From Ascochyta rabiei (lineage: Eukaryota; Ascomycota; Dothideomycetes; Pleosporales; Didymellaceae), in assembly GCF_004011695.2 (NCBI RefSeq), contig NC_082423.1, forward strand, positions 496,001-560,000: a stretch of DNA of 64,000 nt, given 5' to 3'. A program made the position numbers and the translations under genes. The notes under the pieces were generated by a model, which searched no databases, had not been told where the DNA came from, and saw nothing but the letters and a program-made list of their open reading frames with translations. Below are positions 51,292 through 64,000 of the stretch, piece after piece (the first letter of the stretch is position 1; each line of letters begins with the position of its first letter).

Positions 51292-51818
51292 TGTGTTGTG
51301 GTGAGGGTCTCAGAAGGTTGCAGAAAGATCAAAGACTCGTTGTTATCTAGACCCAACTGCAACGCGGTCTTCCATTGCCTGAAGCTCGACCCGCGATGAC
51401 GGCACGATTGAACATTTGCAGTGCGCCCAAGCTCCTTCCACTGTTGCACATCACCAATCAAACCAGACTAGCGTATTGCAATTGCCCAGGGTCTTTTTGC
51501 AGGCCCCCTCATTCCGAGGCTCTCGGAGACGGATGCGACAAACTTTGCGAGCAGCGTGACTCTGAAGGCTGTCCCGTCCGTGAGCCTTGAACGCAACCAA
51601 GTCCCAACTGTTCTTAGTGTACTCCGTGGATGGGAAAAAAGGCTTGTCGGCAGTGGCCTGGCGAATCAAACAGATGCACAAGCAGGCCGGCCGCTATCGG
51701 TTTAGTAGCTGATACAACCACTGTTGCTCACCTCTCTTGGCGAATTTCATCTGATCTTTTCATCTTGACTTCTTTAGCATCGTTCTTCCTTGTCGAAAAC
51801 TGAGCCTCCGTGTTCACG

Positions 51819-53585
51819 ATGGTGTCAGCAATCGACGACAATGCTGCGCTTGACAAGCAGATTGAAGAGACGACTGCTCCAAAGCATGGAAACTTGCATC
51901 AAGATGTTGAGATTGGACCTGACGCAGTCGACATCGAGAGGATAGAGAAAGTGTACGCGTACGTTCATGCTTTCCTGATCTCATCTAGAGGTACACTCTG
52001 ACAGTGTCCAGCAAACTCGATCGTCGAATCCTGCCTGCCTTCTGGATCCTCTACTTCATGTGCTCGGCCATACGATCCAACATCGGACTGGCGCAGACGA
52101 TGAACATCAAACAAGGCCATGATCTTGCTTCCGAGCTCAGCTTGACGCCCAAGCAAGTCTCTACCGGTCTGGCGCTGTTCTATGTCTGCTATGTCATCTT
52201 CGACCTGCCTTCGAATCTGGTCATGTCGAGAGTCAGCCCGCATGCGTGGATGAGCAGGATCGTCATTTCTGTCGCCATCATTGGCATGTGCTTCACGGCT
52301 GTGAAAGCTGCATGGAGTTTCTAGTACGTGTTGAATTGTGTAAAGGATAAAAAGCCAAGCTGACCAAAGGGCAGTCTTCTTCGTCTGCTCCTTGGTATCG
52401 TCATCGCAGGCATGTGGCCTGGAATGTCATACTATCTAACCCTATTCTACCCTCCATCGAGGACAGGTAAGCGTATTGGACGCTACTTCACCGCGTCACA
52501 GGTCTCTGCTGCCGTTGTCGGCCTAGTCTCAGCCGGTTTTCAGAAAATGGATGGCCTGGGTGGGCTGGTTGGCTTTCAGTGGATGTTTCTGCTTTACGGT
52601 GTCGTCGGTTTCCTGGTCGGCATCTCACTGCTTTGGTGGTTGCCGGATCGGCCACTTCCTCCTGGCGAGACTCGCGTTCGAACTGGCTTGGAGCGGTTTC
52701 TTCCTGAGAGCAAGCCTGCGCTGACGGGCGAGGATGCCAGGATTCACTACGAGGATTTGACGAGAGTCTACCACCGTCGCATGTGGGATATGAAGGATGT
52801 TTGGCACGTACTCATTGACTGGAGGCTGTGGCCGCTGGTCATGATGTACTTTGGTGTGGTAGGTGTCGGCATTGGGACGCAGAACTACGCCTCTGTCATC
52901 ATTCGAGGTATCAACCCCGGCCTCAGCGGCATCGATCTCAGTCTACTCACTGCGCCGATCTGGATTGTAAGTGGACGCCAACAAGCAAACGAGCATAAGC
53001 TGACGCGTGCAGATGGACCTGATTGCTATTTTGATTGTCACGCCTCTGTCGGACCGCTTCCACCACCATCGTGCCCTGTTCTTCAGTGCAGCCGTCTTGA
53101 TTCAGATCACCGGCCTGCTGGTCACTACGTTCGCTGGGGGGCTGAACTCATGGGCTCGCTACGGAGGTCTCCTGATGGTGGGCTTCGGACTAGGGCCGAC
53201 GGTGCCCATCTGCATGGCCATGACCAACGAGATCTTCCAGTCGCGGCACGGCGAGGTGGGCGTTGCCGCCGCTAGCGCACTGGTGTCTGGATTGGGCAAT
53301 CTGGGCAGTATCCTGACGACGTACGCGCTGTATACGGGATGGCCTGCGGACTCTGTGGGTGTGAACAAGTACCGCAAGAGCAACTTGGTCATGGTTGGCA
53401 TCCTGTGTGTGAGCATTCTGTCAGCCGCCGTCATGGTCGTGCTGCTGAGGGTGTTTGGCAACAACAAGGCCAAGCAGATCAGCAGCGCAAGCTCGACCAG
53501 CGAGGGCGAGGCTGTGTACGTGGATGGTGCTGCCAGACGCGAGGTGCAGCAGCGAGGGCTGGGACGAATGTTTTGCTTCAGGTGA
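51819..53585 (+). CDS. MFS transporter, allantoate permease (DAL5) family
   Basis: Anion:cation symporter-type permease of the plasma membrane for an organic acid, vitamin or ureide; substrate unknown. Exons 51819-51958, 52012-52323, 52375-52966 and 53013-53585 give 538 residues. N-terminal signature EKVYAKLDRRILPAFWILYFMCSAIRSNIGLAQTMN, then PSNLVMSRVSPHAWMSR, LLLGIVIAGMWPGMSYYLTLFYPP, the central loop LPDRPLPPGE, and the second half from MMYFGVVGVG, with VTPLSDRFHHHRA in the eighth/ninth loop. About twelve hydrophobic segments. All three introns are 46-53 nt with good sites. It is the intact counterpart in this window to the pseudogene at 40062-41369, though not its close copy. Confidence 0.93.
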
Positions 53586-54972
53586 GAGATGAGAAGTGCC
53601 GTGCAGCGGGCGGAGGGAATGCCTCGGAGGCGGGCTGGGAGCAGGCGCACCTATGGCGAGGCCATGGGGAAGTCAGCGTGCTATGTACCATGCACAAGTA
53701 GAACGCCATGAGGAGGGTCACGAGGAGGCCATCTGGCGTCTCGTGCTGGCCTGAAGGTGACGACATGCGAACTGCTCGGTAGCTCGGACCGGGGTTGGTT
53801 GGTTGTCGGAATTCAAGATGCAACAGCTGCAGATCTGTGTGCGCCTGCTTACTGCATCGTGTCAGAACAGTCGTGTTCCCAAGTTGGTGTCTGTACACAG
53901 CACAAACACGGTCTGGCAGCCGATGATCGGCGTAGAAGTGCCTATTCGTATGCATCTCATCTCACGATGCGGCAGTGCCCCTCCTCTAGCTTGCGTTCCA
54001 GCCCTTCGGCACATGGAGACGTTTGCACGCACGTTGGTGGAGTCGACGAGCAGCGAGCTTTCCTGCCTCTACTTCACCCTGCACCCACTGCAGCTCACGG
54101 TCGCTGTCCTTTTTCACGACCACGACCACGACCACGACACGGCACGACACTCCACGACACGACACTCCACGACACGACACGCCACTCCACGCCACTCCAC
54201 GCCACTCCACGCCACTCCACGCCACTCCACACAGGTCTCGCCGCAGCCTGGCCACTGCTCTCGACACTCTGCACCGGCGCCCCACTGCAGCTGCCACCAC
54301 TCCGACCTGGGTACCGGTACCTCTTCACAGCCGGCCGAATCGCCGCAGCTACAGCCGCAGACTCTCACTGCACCTCTCACACCGATCAGCAGCTGCTGCA
54401 CACGCGTAACACAGCGTTGCGTTGCACAGCGCGGCCTTCTCCCAGCACCCTCTGCACTCTGCACTCGGCACTCTGCACTTCGATGGTCGCCTTTGCAGCG
54501 GAGCCTTGAGCGGGGCACACAAGACACGTCCAAGCGCGCTCGACACCTCTGGAGCCTCCAGAACCACGGTTGCACGTCCCGCCCTCCACGACAGCCCTGA
54601 CTGACGTAAGACGTAAGTTTGCTCTCTCCGCCCACGATGCCGTCAGTGCGCGCATGAGCTCGCCAGCCCGCCCAACAATGCCTGTCCACCTCACATGCAA
54701 GGGACACAGACGTTGTTGTCGTTGTCATTGTCGTTGTCGCTGTCGCTGTCGTCGTCGTCGGCGGCGGCGTCGCTGTCGTCGTCGGCGTCTTGTTGGGTCG
54801 GCCCTGCGCCAGCCTGGTCAAGCCCCGTCTTCTGGCACGCTTGCTAACCGCGACCAGCTTCTCGTACCCCACGACACACGCCCGCGCACTGGGCTGCTCG
54901 CTTGAGCCAGACACTACGTGTTGGGAAGCCTCCCAGAGCGACCACCACTCTCCCCCTGCCCCTCCGCCCATC
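53586..54972. other. 1.4-kb upstream region of SNF1 with several microsatellites
   Basis: No gene is recognised. Tracts present: CACGAC/CGACACTCCA repeats at about 54115-54180, ACGCCACTCC units at about 54181-54230, CTCTGCACTCTGCACT at about 54448-54480, and (TCGTTG)n/(TCGTCG)n at about 54713-54790. These make several overlapping open frames on both strands that are artefacts. The region probably contains a long SNF1 leader. Confidence 0.65.
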
Positions 54973-57805
<2,833 letters not shown>

Positions 57806-58042
57806 TAGTGGTAGTACAGGACAGACGAAGAGACGACCGAACAGACAGACAGATGGACAGACAGGCAGGCAGGCAGACAGAGCTGAGGCAGATGGGACTG
57901 TTTGGTGGTGTTTGTAGATGGCCTCATGGAAAGGAGATACCCGACTTGACCAAAAAAGTCTGGCGAAATGGTGACACGCAACTACCACTTTTGTCGATAA
58001 TGACCTGTACCCCGTCCTCGATACATGTCCTTCAGCCAGGCT

Positions 58043-59200
58043 CTACGCTACGACCCTCCCAAATCCAAACCCCCTGACTCCATTGCTCAACCACACGCCC
58101 TCGCCCACCTCGATGGTACCCAGCTCGACCGTCTCCTCCATGCAATATCCCTTGCCCAGCGCCCACCGTCGACTGGTGCCGCGCTGCCCGCCGGCCCCGA
58201 CCTTTGCGCTCCTTAGGCTGTGGCCCCAGCGCCCTGCGAACGGTTTCCTCAGTTCGCCTTCATCGGCGTTCGCATCTCCATGTCGATTGCCGTCGTCTGC
58301 CTCGCCGCTTGAGGCGCCCGACGCCGTGAAGGCAGACGGCACGCCCACGGGCGGCGTGACCCATCTCCCGCCGCGGAAGAAGTAGAGGCTCGTGAGCGTG
58401 CCCTCTGTGGCTTCGCGCACGGTGTTGAACAGGATGACTTCGCGGTGCACGCTGCTTTCCTTGTTCTCGGGCAGTGCGCGCGCCCGGCTCTGGTCGTAGG
58501 CTGTGCGCTCCGTGGTCTTGAGGAGCGTGTAGGGACTCGAGGGCGTAGGGGCTGTGTCGAGGCGCAGCTTCCATTCTGGCGGTGGAGGCGTCGAGGACGG
58601 GTCTTTGTTGCCTGCTGGGAGCGAGTCAGTGGGCCCTAGAATCAAGGCACCACCCGTCAGGGGTGAGGGTTTGAACTCCTTTGGCTGTGGTGGCTGAGGC
58701 CCTTGGGAGGAGTCGCCTGCGGGTAGCGAGTCGGTGGGTCCAAGGTTGAGAGCGCCGCCTGTCAGGGGTGAGGGTTGGAAGTCTTTCTTCTTGGTTGGGT
58801 GCTCTTGCGGGGTTGGGTTTGGTGGGTCGAATGAGGTTGGGTAGAGGGTGGTGAGCGGGACGGGGGGGATGGATAGAAAGTCCACGGTCATGTTCGCCGC
58901 TTTGTCAAACAAGACTCTCAGTTTCAACGGCCCGTCTTGTTTGCCCTCGCTCTTCTGCCACGCCTTCACGCTCCATAACAGGTCTTCATGTAGGCGTTTC
59001 CCGTCGGCAAGTCTTTTGGTCACGAGGTCAAAGTCAAAGTGCTGTGCGGCTTCGACCATGCGGTCGCGGTGGTAGGCGAGCATATAGAAGGGTGATGGAG
59101 TGACGAAGTTAAGATCTGGCCTGGAGTTCTCTACAGACGATAAGAGGAGTGGATCGTAGCGGAGTGAGGTGAACAGTTGGAACGCTGGGGGTGGTGACAT
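58043..59200 (-). CDS. 4-amino-4-deoxychorismate lyase-like protein (ABZ2-like, PLP fold type IV)
   Basis: Would release p-aminobenzoate from aminodeoxychorismate for folate synthesis. Single exon, 385 residues from ATG at 59200; an upstream GTG extension is ignored. Fungal ABZ2-type landmarks: FQLFTSLRYDP at the start, HRDRMVEAAQHFDF (helix after the small domain), LRVLFDKAANM, then DQSRARAL, EVILFNTVREATEGTLTSLYFFRGGRWVTPP (Asn/Glu/Thr of the PLP pocket), RRWALGKGYCMEETVELG, and EGVWLSNGVRGFGFGRV. Between the two halves is a Pro-rich insertion with a 35-residue tandem duplication, and a Ser/Gly/Asp-rich insertion near residue 315. Divergent from TOM70. The assignment rests on motifs and order, not on a search. 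Confidence 0.82.
   Translation of the reverse strand: MSPPPAFQLFTSLRYDPLLLSSVENSRPDLNFVTPSPFYMLAYHRDRMVEAAQHFDFDLVTKRLADGKRLHEDLLWSVKAWQKSEGKQDGPLKLRVLFDKAANMTVDFLSIPPVPLTTLYPTSFDPPNPTPQEHPTKKKDFQPSPLTGGALNLGPTDSLPAGDSSQGPQPPQPKEFKPSPLTGGALILGPTDSLPAGNKDPSSTPPPPEWKLRLDTAPTPSSPYTLLKTTERTAYDQSRARALPENKESSVHREVILFNTVREATEGTLTSLYFFRGGRWVTPPVGVPSAFTASGASSGEADDGNRHGDANADEGELRKPFAGRWGHSLRSAKVGAGGQRGTSRRWALGKGYCMEETVELGTIEVGEGVWLSNGVRGFGFGRVVA
58610..58780 (-). repeat. In-frame 105-nt tandem duplication inside the ABZ2-like gene
   Basis: Bases 58715-58780 and 58610-58675 are near copies, 105 nt apart, encoding FQPSPLTGGALNLGPTDSLPAG and FKPSPLTGGALILGPTDSLPAG. The DNA copies differ at many synonymous positions (for example GGGTCC versus GGCCCT), so the duplication is old or the copies are selected at protein level. 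The segment PLTGGALxLGPTDSLPAG contains residues usually found once in this family's chain. Confidence 0.88.
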
Positions 59201-59567
59201 GGTGGGCGGTGATGGGCGTCGCCGTCGTCGCTGGTGGTTAGTATGCTTCACGGGTGGCCGGCTGTGTCGTGGACTTGCCGTGTTGTGGGCACGAGGCTGT
59301 GGAGATGGTCAGTATATGTGAGTGCTCTGTATTGATGATGCTCGACGCTCTATGCTCTGTTCTGCGTTGTGCGGTGCTTGTTACTATCTATGGTTGGCGG
59401 ATGTGGTCCACTCTAAACTCCGGTTACGCCGATGCCGTGATGGGATGGCCGACTTGCAGTGGGAAGACTTGGCAAGGGAAGATGCTTTGTTAGCATTTGC
59501 ACGCAGCGGTCAAGCAGAACTGGCGAGATGCAAGGGGCCAACACAGATGCATCGCTGGAGAAAAGGT

Positions 59568-59621
59568 CGAGGTCAGGGTCGAGGTCAGGGTCGAGGTCAG
59601 GATCGAGTGCAGTCACGTGAG
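59568..59621. promoter_or_regulatory. 12-bp tandem repeat followed by a TCACGTGA palindrome upstream of TOM70
   Basis: About three copies of GGTCGAGGTCAG (59568-59603) are followed by the perfect palindrome TCACGTGA at 59613-59620. They lie between the divergent ABZ2-like and TOM70 starts, about 285 bp from TOM70. TCACGTGA is the classic CDEI/Cbf1-type site of fungi. Binding is inferred, not shown. Confidence 0.4.
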
Positions 59622-59902
59622 GAGCAAGTGCAGGTGTCCGCAGAAGGTGCAACGCTGTCTGCAAAGAAGGAAGGCGAGGAAACAAAGAAGATTGTTGTGG
59701 TGGCCGTGTTGACGTGTGTTGCAAGGAGCAGCCATCCATGCATGACGCAGTGCGGCCCGTCCAAGCTCTCAGCTAGAGCGAAATTCGAACGCGCAGCTTC
59801 GGCGACAAGCAACCCATCCATCACCACCGCCATTGCGCGCCGTCCCTTTCGCCTCTGTGTTCTCATCGCTTCCCCATCCCCCTCCCCCTCCCCCTTTGCA
59901 CC

Positions 59903-61954
59903 ATGGCCAACAGCACAAACGCACCGGCTCCCGTGCTCAGCACGCCGGGGCCCTTCCCCGTAGGCATCCCCGAACCCGGCACAAGCTCGCTGTGGGACCG
60001 GCTGTCCTCGTGGGCGGCGGAGAACAAGGGCGTCGTCTACACCGTGGCCGGCGTGACGCTCGTCGTGGGAGCCGGCGGCGCCCTGTACTACTTCAACTCG
60101 TCCGACTCGTCCACGGACGCATCGGCGCCCGGCGCGGCGAACAAGCGTAAGAAGCAGCGCGAGCGGAGGCGCGAGAAGGAGCGCGCGGCCAAGGAGACGG
60201 CGGCCACGGACGAGCCCAAGCCAGGTGCGCAGCCCGGCGCACGCACACGGAGACAGCGCTGATCAGGTGACAGAGGCAAAGAAGGCGCCAGCCGCGCCCA
60301 CCGAGGACGAGCTGCCCGCGGTCGACGAGAGCACAGTGGGCGCGCTGTCGGACGAGGTGCGTGGACGCTGCGGCCGTCCAACCCAGGCTAACAGGCCCCC
60401 AGGAGCGCAAGGACTACGCGGCCAAGCTCAAGGCCGCCGGCAACAAGGCGTACGGCTCCAAGGACTACAACCGCGCCATCGACCTGTACGGCAAGGCCAT
60501 CCTGTGCAGGCAGGACCCCGTCTTCTACTCGAACCGCGCCGCGTGCCACAACGCCATGTCCGACTGGGACAAGGTCATCGACGACACCACCGCCGCCATC
60601 AACCTCGACAACGAGTACGTCAAGGCGCTCAACCGCCGCGCCAACGCCTACGAGCAGGTCGAGCGCAACAGCGAGGCCCTCCTCGACTACACCGCCAGCT
60701 GCATCATCGACGGCTTCCGCAACGAGAGCAGCGCCCAGAGCGTCGAGCGCCTGCTGAAGAAGGTCGCCGAGCAGAAGGGCAAGGCCATCCTCGCCTCCAA
60801 GGAGAAGAAGCTGCCCAGCCCCACCTTTGTCACAAACTACCTGCAGAGCTTCCGCCCCCGGCCCGCCCCCGCCGGCCTCGACGACGACGCCGAGCTCGAC
60901 GCCGAGTCTGGCAAGGCCCAGCTGCGCAAGGGCCTCAAGGCCATGGCCACCAAGACGGCCGAGGGCTACGCAGAGGCCGCCGCCGCCTTCGACCGCGCCC
61001 TCGAGCTTGGAGACCTTGGCGACCACGAGGCGTTTGCGTATAACATGCGTGGAACCTTCCGCTACCTCAAGGGCGACAATGAGGACGCGCTGCAGGATAT
61101 GGACAAGAGCGTCGAGCTCCAGCCCGCGCTGACACAGAGCTTCATCAAGCGCGCCAGCATGCACTTGGAGCTGGGTACGTACAACCCACGCACAACTGAC
61201 ACCAACACACAGCTGACACTCCCCAGCCAACCCCGAGGCCGCCGAAGCCGACTTCGCCACCGCCCTGGCGCAGAACGAAAAGGACCCCGACATCTTCTAC
61301 CACCGCGCACAACTCCACTTCATCAAGTCCGAGTTCGGCGAGGCCGCAAAGGACTACCAGCGCTCCATCGACCTCGACGAGTCCTTCATCTTCTCCCACA
61401 TCCAGCTCGGCGTCACGCAATACAAGATGGGCTCCATCGCCTCTTCCATGGCCACCTTCCGCCGCTGCATGAAGAACTTCTCCCAGGTCCCCGACGTCTA
61501 CAACTACTACGGCGAGCTGCTCCTCGACCAGCAAAAGTACCAGGAAGCCATTGAGAAGTTCGACACGGCCGTCGAGATGGAGAAGTCGAGCAAGCCGCTC
61601 GGCATGAACGTCCTCCCCCTCATCAACAAGGCGCTTGCCCTCTTCCAGTGGAAGAACGACTTTGGCGACGCCGAGAAGCTGTGCGAGAAGGCCCTCATCA
61701 TCGACCCGGAGTGCGACATTGCCGTAGCCACCATGGCGCAACTGCTCCTGCAGCAGGGCAAGGTCACCGAGGCCCTCAAGTACTTTGAGCGCGCAGCCGA
61801 GCTGTCGCGGACAGAAGGCGAGATTGTCAACGCACTCAGCTACGCCGAGGCCACACGAACACAGCTCGAGGTGCAGGAGAAGTACCCTAAGCTGGCAAGC
61901 CGACTGGGCGCCATGGGCGCAGCCGCCGGCGCAGGAGGCTTTGGCATGCGGTAA
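59903..61954 (+). CDS. TOM70: TOM70 mitochondrial outer-membrane import receptor
   Basis: Receives Hsp70/Hsp90-bound carrier precursors at the outer membrane. Exons 59903-60224, 60274-60356, 60403-61174 and 61227-61954 give 634 residues (yeast 617). N-terminal membrane anchor [21 protein letters not shown] (about 43-63), then a highly basic stretch ([18 protein letters not shown]) and an acidic linker. The clamp TPRs start [33 protein letters not shown]...YSNRAACH, with the core TPR array after [17 protein letters not shown] sequence and ending [17 protein letters not shown]. The second exon is found only by using ACAG ending 60273, which restores [11 protein letters not shown]. The Ala/Gly-rich tail [11 protein letters not shown] is typical. 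Confidence 0.95.
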
Positions 61955-61980
61955 GCCGTGTAGAGGAACGAATCCGCTCC

Positions 61981-62069
61981 ACTCTGCCTGCCTCTGCCTG
62001 CCTCTGCCTGCCTCTGCCTGCCTCTGCCTGCCTCTGCCTGCCTCTGCCTGCCTCTGCCTGCCTCTGCCT
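61981..62069. repeat. 10-bp tandem repeat (TGCCTGCCTC) just after the TOM70 stop
   Basis: About eight copies of CTGCCTGCCT begin some 30 bp after the stop codon, so the array lies in the TOM70 3' untranslated region. It makes repetitive false frames on both strands. Confidence 0.9.
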
Positions 62070-62497
62070 TGCCCTCTGTTCTGCATCTTTTGTAATTACT
62101 ACACCTCTTCTCCACGGATGTTTGGTCATGTGTGTGCGTGTGTATCGGCGTTGTAAAATGTTCATGTACATCAGCTTGAAACGAACTTTTCTATCCATCC
62201 CATCCACATCATCCCCCCAAAGCAAAAACAATGCACGCGTGAAGCCAGGACCACTGGATCATGGAAGCATGAGCCAGCCTGTTGTTGTTACTCCTGTTGT
62301 TGTCGGGCTTTGAACGTCAAACACTCTCCTCTGTTTTCTTGCTCTAGGACATGCGTTGCACAGGCGCCCACACCAGGCCCACTGGAGGCTACAGGAGCCA
62401 TCCACGCACACGCACATGCACATGGACGCCATGCGAGATACCCCGGCCACTTTCGCATTCAAACAGACTAGTGATGAGGTGGAGTCACGACGTTGCC

Positions 62498-62551
62498 TAT
62501 GAGAGGGTGAGGTATAGCAGCTCTATCCAAGCCATTGAATTTGTATCATCT

Positions 62552-62591
<40 letters not shown>

Positions 62592-62690
62592 TGGGAGAGG
62601 TATGTCAACTCTATCCAAGCCATTGAATTTGTATTATCTTGTGTATGTGTGAGAGTGTGAGAGAGAAAGAGAGAGAGAGAGAGAGAAAGG
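62498..62690. repeat. About 88-bp tandem duplication containing (GT)n(GA)n microsatellites
   Basis: The block CTCTATCCAAGCCATTGAAT..ATCTTGTGT appears at about 62521 and again at about 62611, each followed by a (GT)n run and a (GA)n run. The copies differ in repeat length and at a few bases. It lies between TOM70 and the DUF3455 gene; no gene is seen in 62070-62919. Confidence 0.85.
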
Positions 62691-62919
62691 GAAAGCACTA
62701 TCAAGGCTTTTACAGGAGAGACCCACCCAGAACCGTTGAAACGCCATGAAGGGTATCTTGAACAAAACTAGCTAGGGGTACAGCGAAGTGAAGAAGAGGA
62801 AACAGCATCGCCAGTCGTAAGAGAGCGAGCGGTACTTATGTGTACGGGTTGTTTGTGGTGTTGCTGAAGCAGCTGCCTTGTCCTTGGTCAATCAAAGAGC
62901 AGTTGCGAGGTCCGAATCC

Positions 62920-63759
62920 CTAGTTCGGGACACTGTAGCCGGAGCTCTTGGGGCCGAAGATCCAGTCTATCGCGTTATTAGGACTGTGTTGTTGGGGAGA
63001 ATGGAGGTCACTTACACTGGGCACTGTACTTGACCTCAAAGGCTGCCTTGCGGCCCTTGCAGGTGGCCGGTTTGTTGCCACCGGCGGTCTCGATGCGGTA
63101 GACTGTGTTGATGCCGCCTTGAGACAGGCCTTTGGTGTCCTTGAGGAGCAGCCACTTGATCGCACCCTCGGCGTTGGTGCCCGGGCAGGAAGACGTCGGG
63201 GCGTCCGTCTCGTTCAACTTGCCGAGCACCGTGAGAGGGTACGGAGACAGAGAAAGCTGGTCGAGAGCGAAGACGGGCGCGGCGCCACTGAAGAAGTGGT
63301 GGCCAACGAGATGCTCGAAGCCAAGGGACTGCAGGTTCTGGGTGAAGCGTGTGGGCTGAGAGCTCAGGGACAGGGCGAGTGGAGAGATGGAGGGGATGGT
63401 CCATTTGGCGAAGGGGTCATTGTTGAGCCGTGTGCCGATATCGTAGAGGTTGGCTAGTCATTGTCAGTCTTGACTCCAAGCTTCAAACTCGGAGTGGACT
63501 TACCAGTGGCGCCAGTGGTTCCCGGAGCAGCGTTCTCGTCGCCGGTCGCGCAGGTGTAGTTCTGCGTGCCGACACCGAGAAGGACGTACTTGAGCCGAAG
63601 CCCATCTGGACCGGGCAGCGCGCTCTTGGGCATCAACTTGGCGAGCTTGTCGAGGTTGCCGGCTGGGGCGTAGGCTTGCGTCTGTTGGGCCGGCAAGGCA
63701 TGGACCGAGCTGGCGAGGAGGGCGAGCGCGGACACGGTGGCTGAGAGTGTGAAGCGCAT
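62920..63759 (-). CDS. Secreted DUF3455-family protein
   Basis: Exons 63759-63504, 63453-63016 and 62966-62920 give 246 residues. Signal peptide RFTLSATVSALALLASSVHA, cleavage before LPAQ. Domain landmarks: LRLKYVLLGVGTQNYTCATGD near the start, HHFFSGAAPVFAL in the middle, EGAIKWLLLKDT, then GGINTVYRIETAGGNKPATC and FEVKYSAQYWIFGPK at the end; the last motif is completed only after splicing the 47-nt final exon. The four Cys may form disulphides. The family is widespread in fungi and bacteria with no settled function. It is sometimes called malate-dehydrogenase-like, which I would not accept here. Confidence 0.9.
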
Positions 63760-64000
63760 GGTGATGGATGTTTGTGTTGGAAGACGAAGTGGAGGTTAGA
63801 GAGGAGTGTAGGGGTATAAGATAGAACAGGACTAGATTGACTGAAGGTGACGAAGAGATTTTCCCACACGGTCCGCTTTGGCCTTCACCTTCACTTGGAA
63901 AGAGCAGTCGGTATCATCTGCGTACAGCTTTTGCCCATGACCAGGCGGCTAACTTTCTTATACCTCTTCTCCCCTTCACCCTCATCCCTGCTTTTAGACG
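63760..64000. other. Upstream region of the DUF3455 gene, to window end
   Basis: Contains the probable promoter and leader of the secreted-protein gene. A GGGGTATAAGATA sequence at about 63811-63823 could be a TATA-like element when read on either strand. No further gene is seen before the window ends. Confidence 0.4.

Noticed and set aside
62885..62940. Possible tRNA B-box-like GGTCCGAATCCC
   Set aside because: No A box, anticodon arm or acceptor stem pairing is found at proper spacing, and it overlaps the DUF3455 3' end.

Overview
The window is nuclear DNA of a filamentous ascomycete (Pezizomycotina, plausibly Dothideomycetes; genus not resolved). The evidence is genes with short spliceosomal introns (about 41-110 nt, GTRNGY...YAG with CTAAY-like branch sites), no operons, and a gene set typical of moulds: pentafunctional AROM, chitin synthase, a TmpA-like membrane flavoprotein, a hybrid histidine kinase, GH105, and MFS sugar and allantoate-type permeases. 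No tRNA, rRNA, CRISPR array or biosynthetic cluster was recognised. The coordinates give exon joins wherever I could reconstruct them from splice sites and reading-frame agreement.

Region by region. 1-702 is a 681-bp non-autonomous DNA transposon (MITE) with 32-bp perfect terminal inverted repeats, carrying an array of CACGTG boxes and sitting 51 bp upstream of the AROM start codon. AROM fills 754-5595. 5.8-11.1 kb is gene-poor, with one orphan two-exon gene candidate. 11.1-18 kb holds a seven-exon C2H2 transcription factor, an internally deleted sulfotransferase-like relic and an MFS sugar transporter. 18.5-23.5 kb holds the divergent pair WRS1 / PRELI-UPS and a BTB protein. 25.5-36 kb holds the TmpA-like oxidoreductase, gamma-tubulin complex component GCP3 and a hybrid histidine kinase. 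36.7-42.9 kb holds a secreted GH105 hydrolase, an amidohydrolase and a decayed allantoate-permease-like pseudogene. 42.9-51.3 kb holds an 11-knuckle CCHC protein, a chitin synthase, a low-molecular-weight tyrosine phosphatase and an orphan putative mitochondrial protein. 51.8-63.8 kb holds an intact allantoate-permease-like MFS gene, SNF1, an ABZ2-like aminodeoxychorismate lyase with an internal duplication, TOM70 and a secreted DUF3455 protein.

The genes are mostly independent housekeeping functions: aromatic amino-acid synthesis (AROM) and its folate branch (ABZ2-like), mitochondrial import and lipid transfer (TOM70, PRELI/UPS), wall synthesis (CHS), microtubule nucleation (GCP3), translation (WRS1) and signalling (SNF1, hybrid kinase, LMW-PTP). 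There are three divergent pairs with shared upstream regions: WRS1/UPS, CHS/LMW-PTP and ABZ2/TOM70.

The most unusual item is the MITE with its regularly spaced CACGTG array in the AROM promoter. Next are the transporter pseudogene, whose stops fit G:C-to-A:T decay, and several simple-repeat expansions inside or next to genes (GCP3, hybrid kinase, ABZ2, WRS1 leader, TOM70 3' end).
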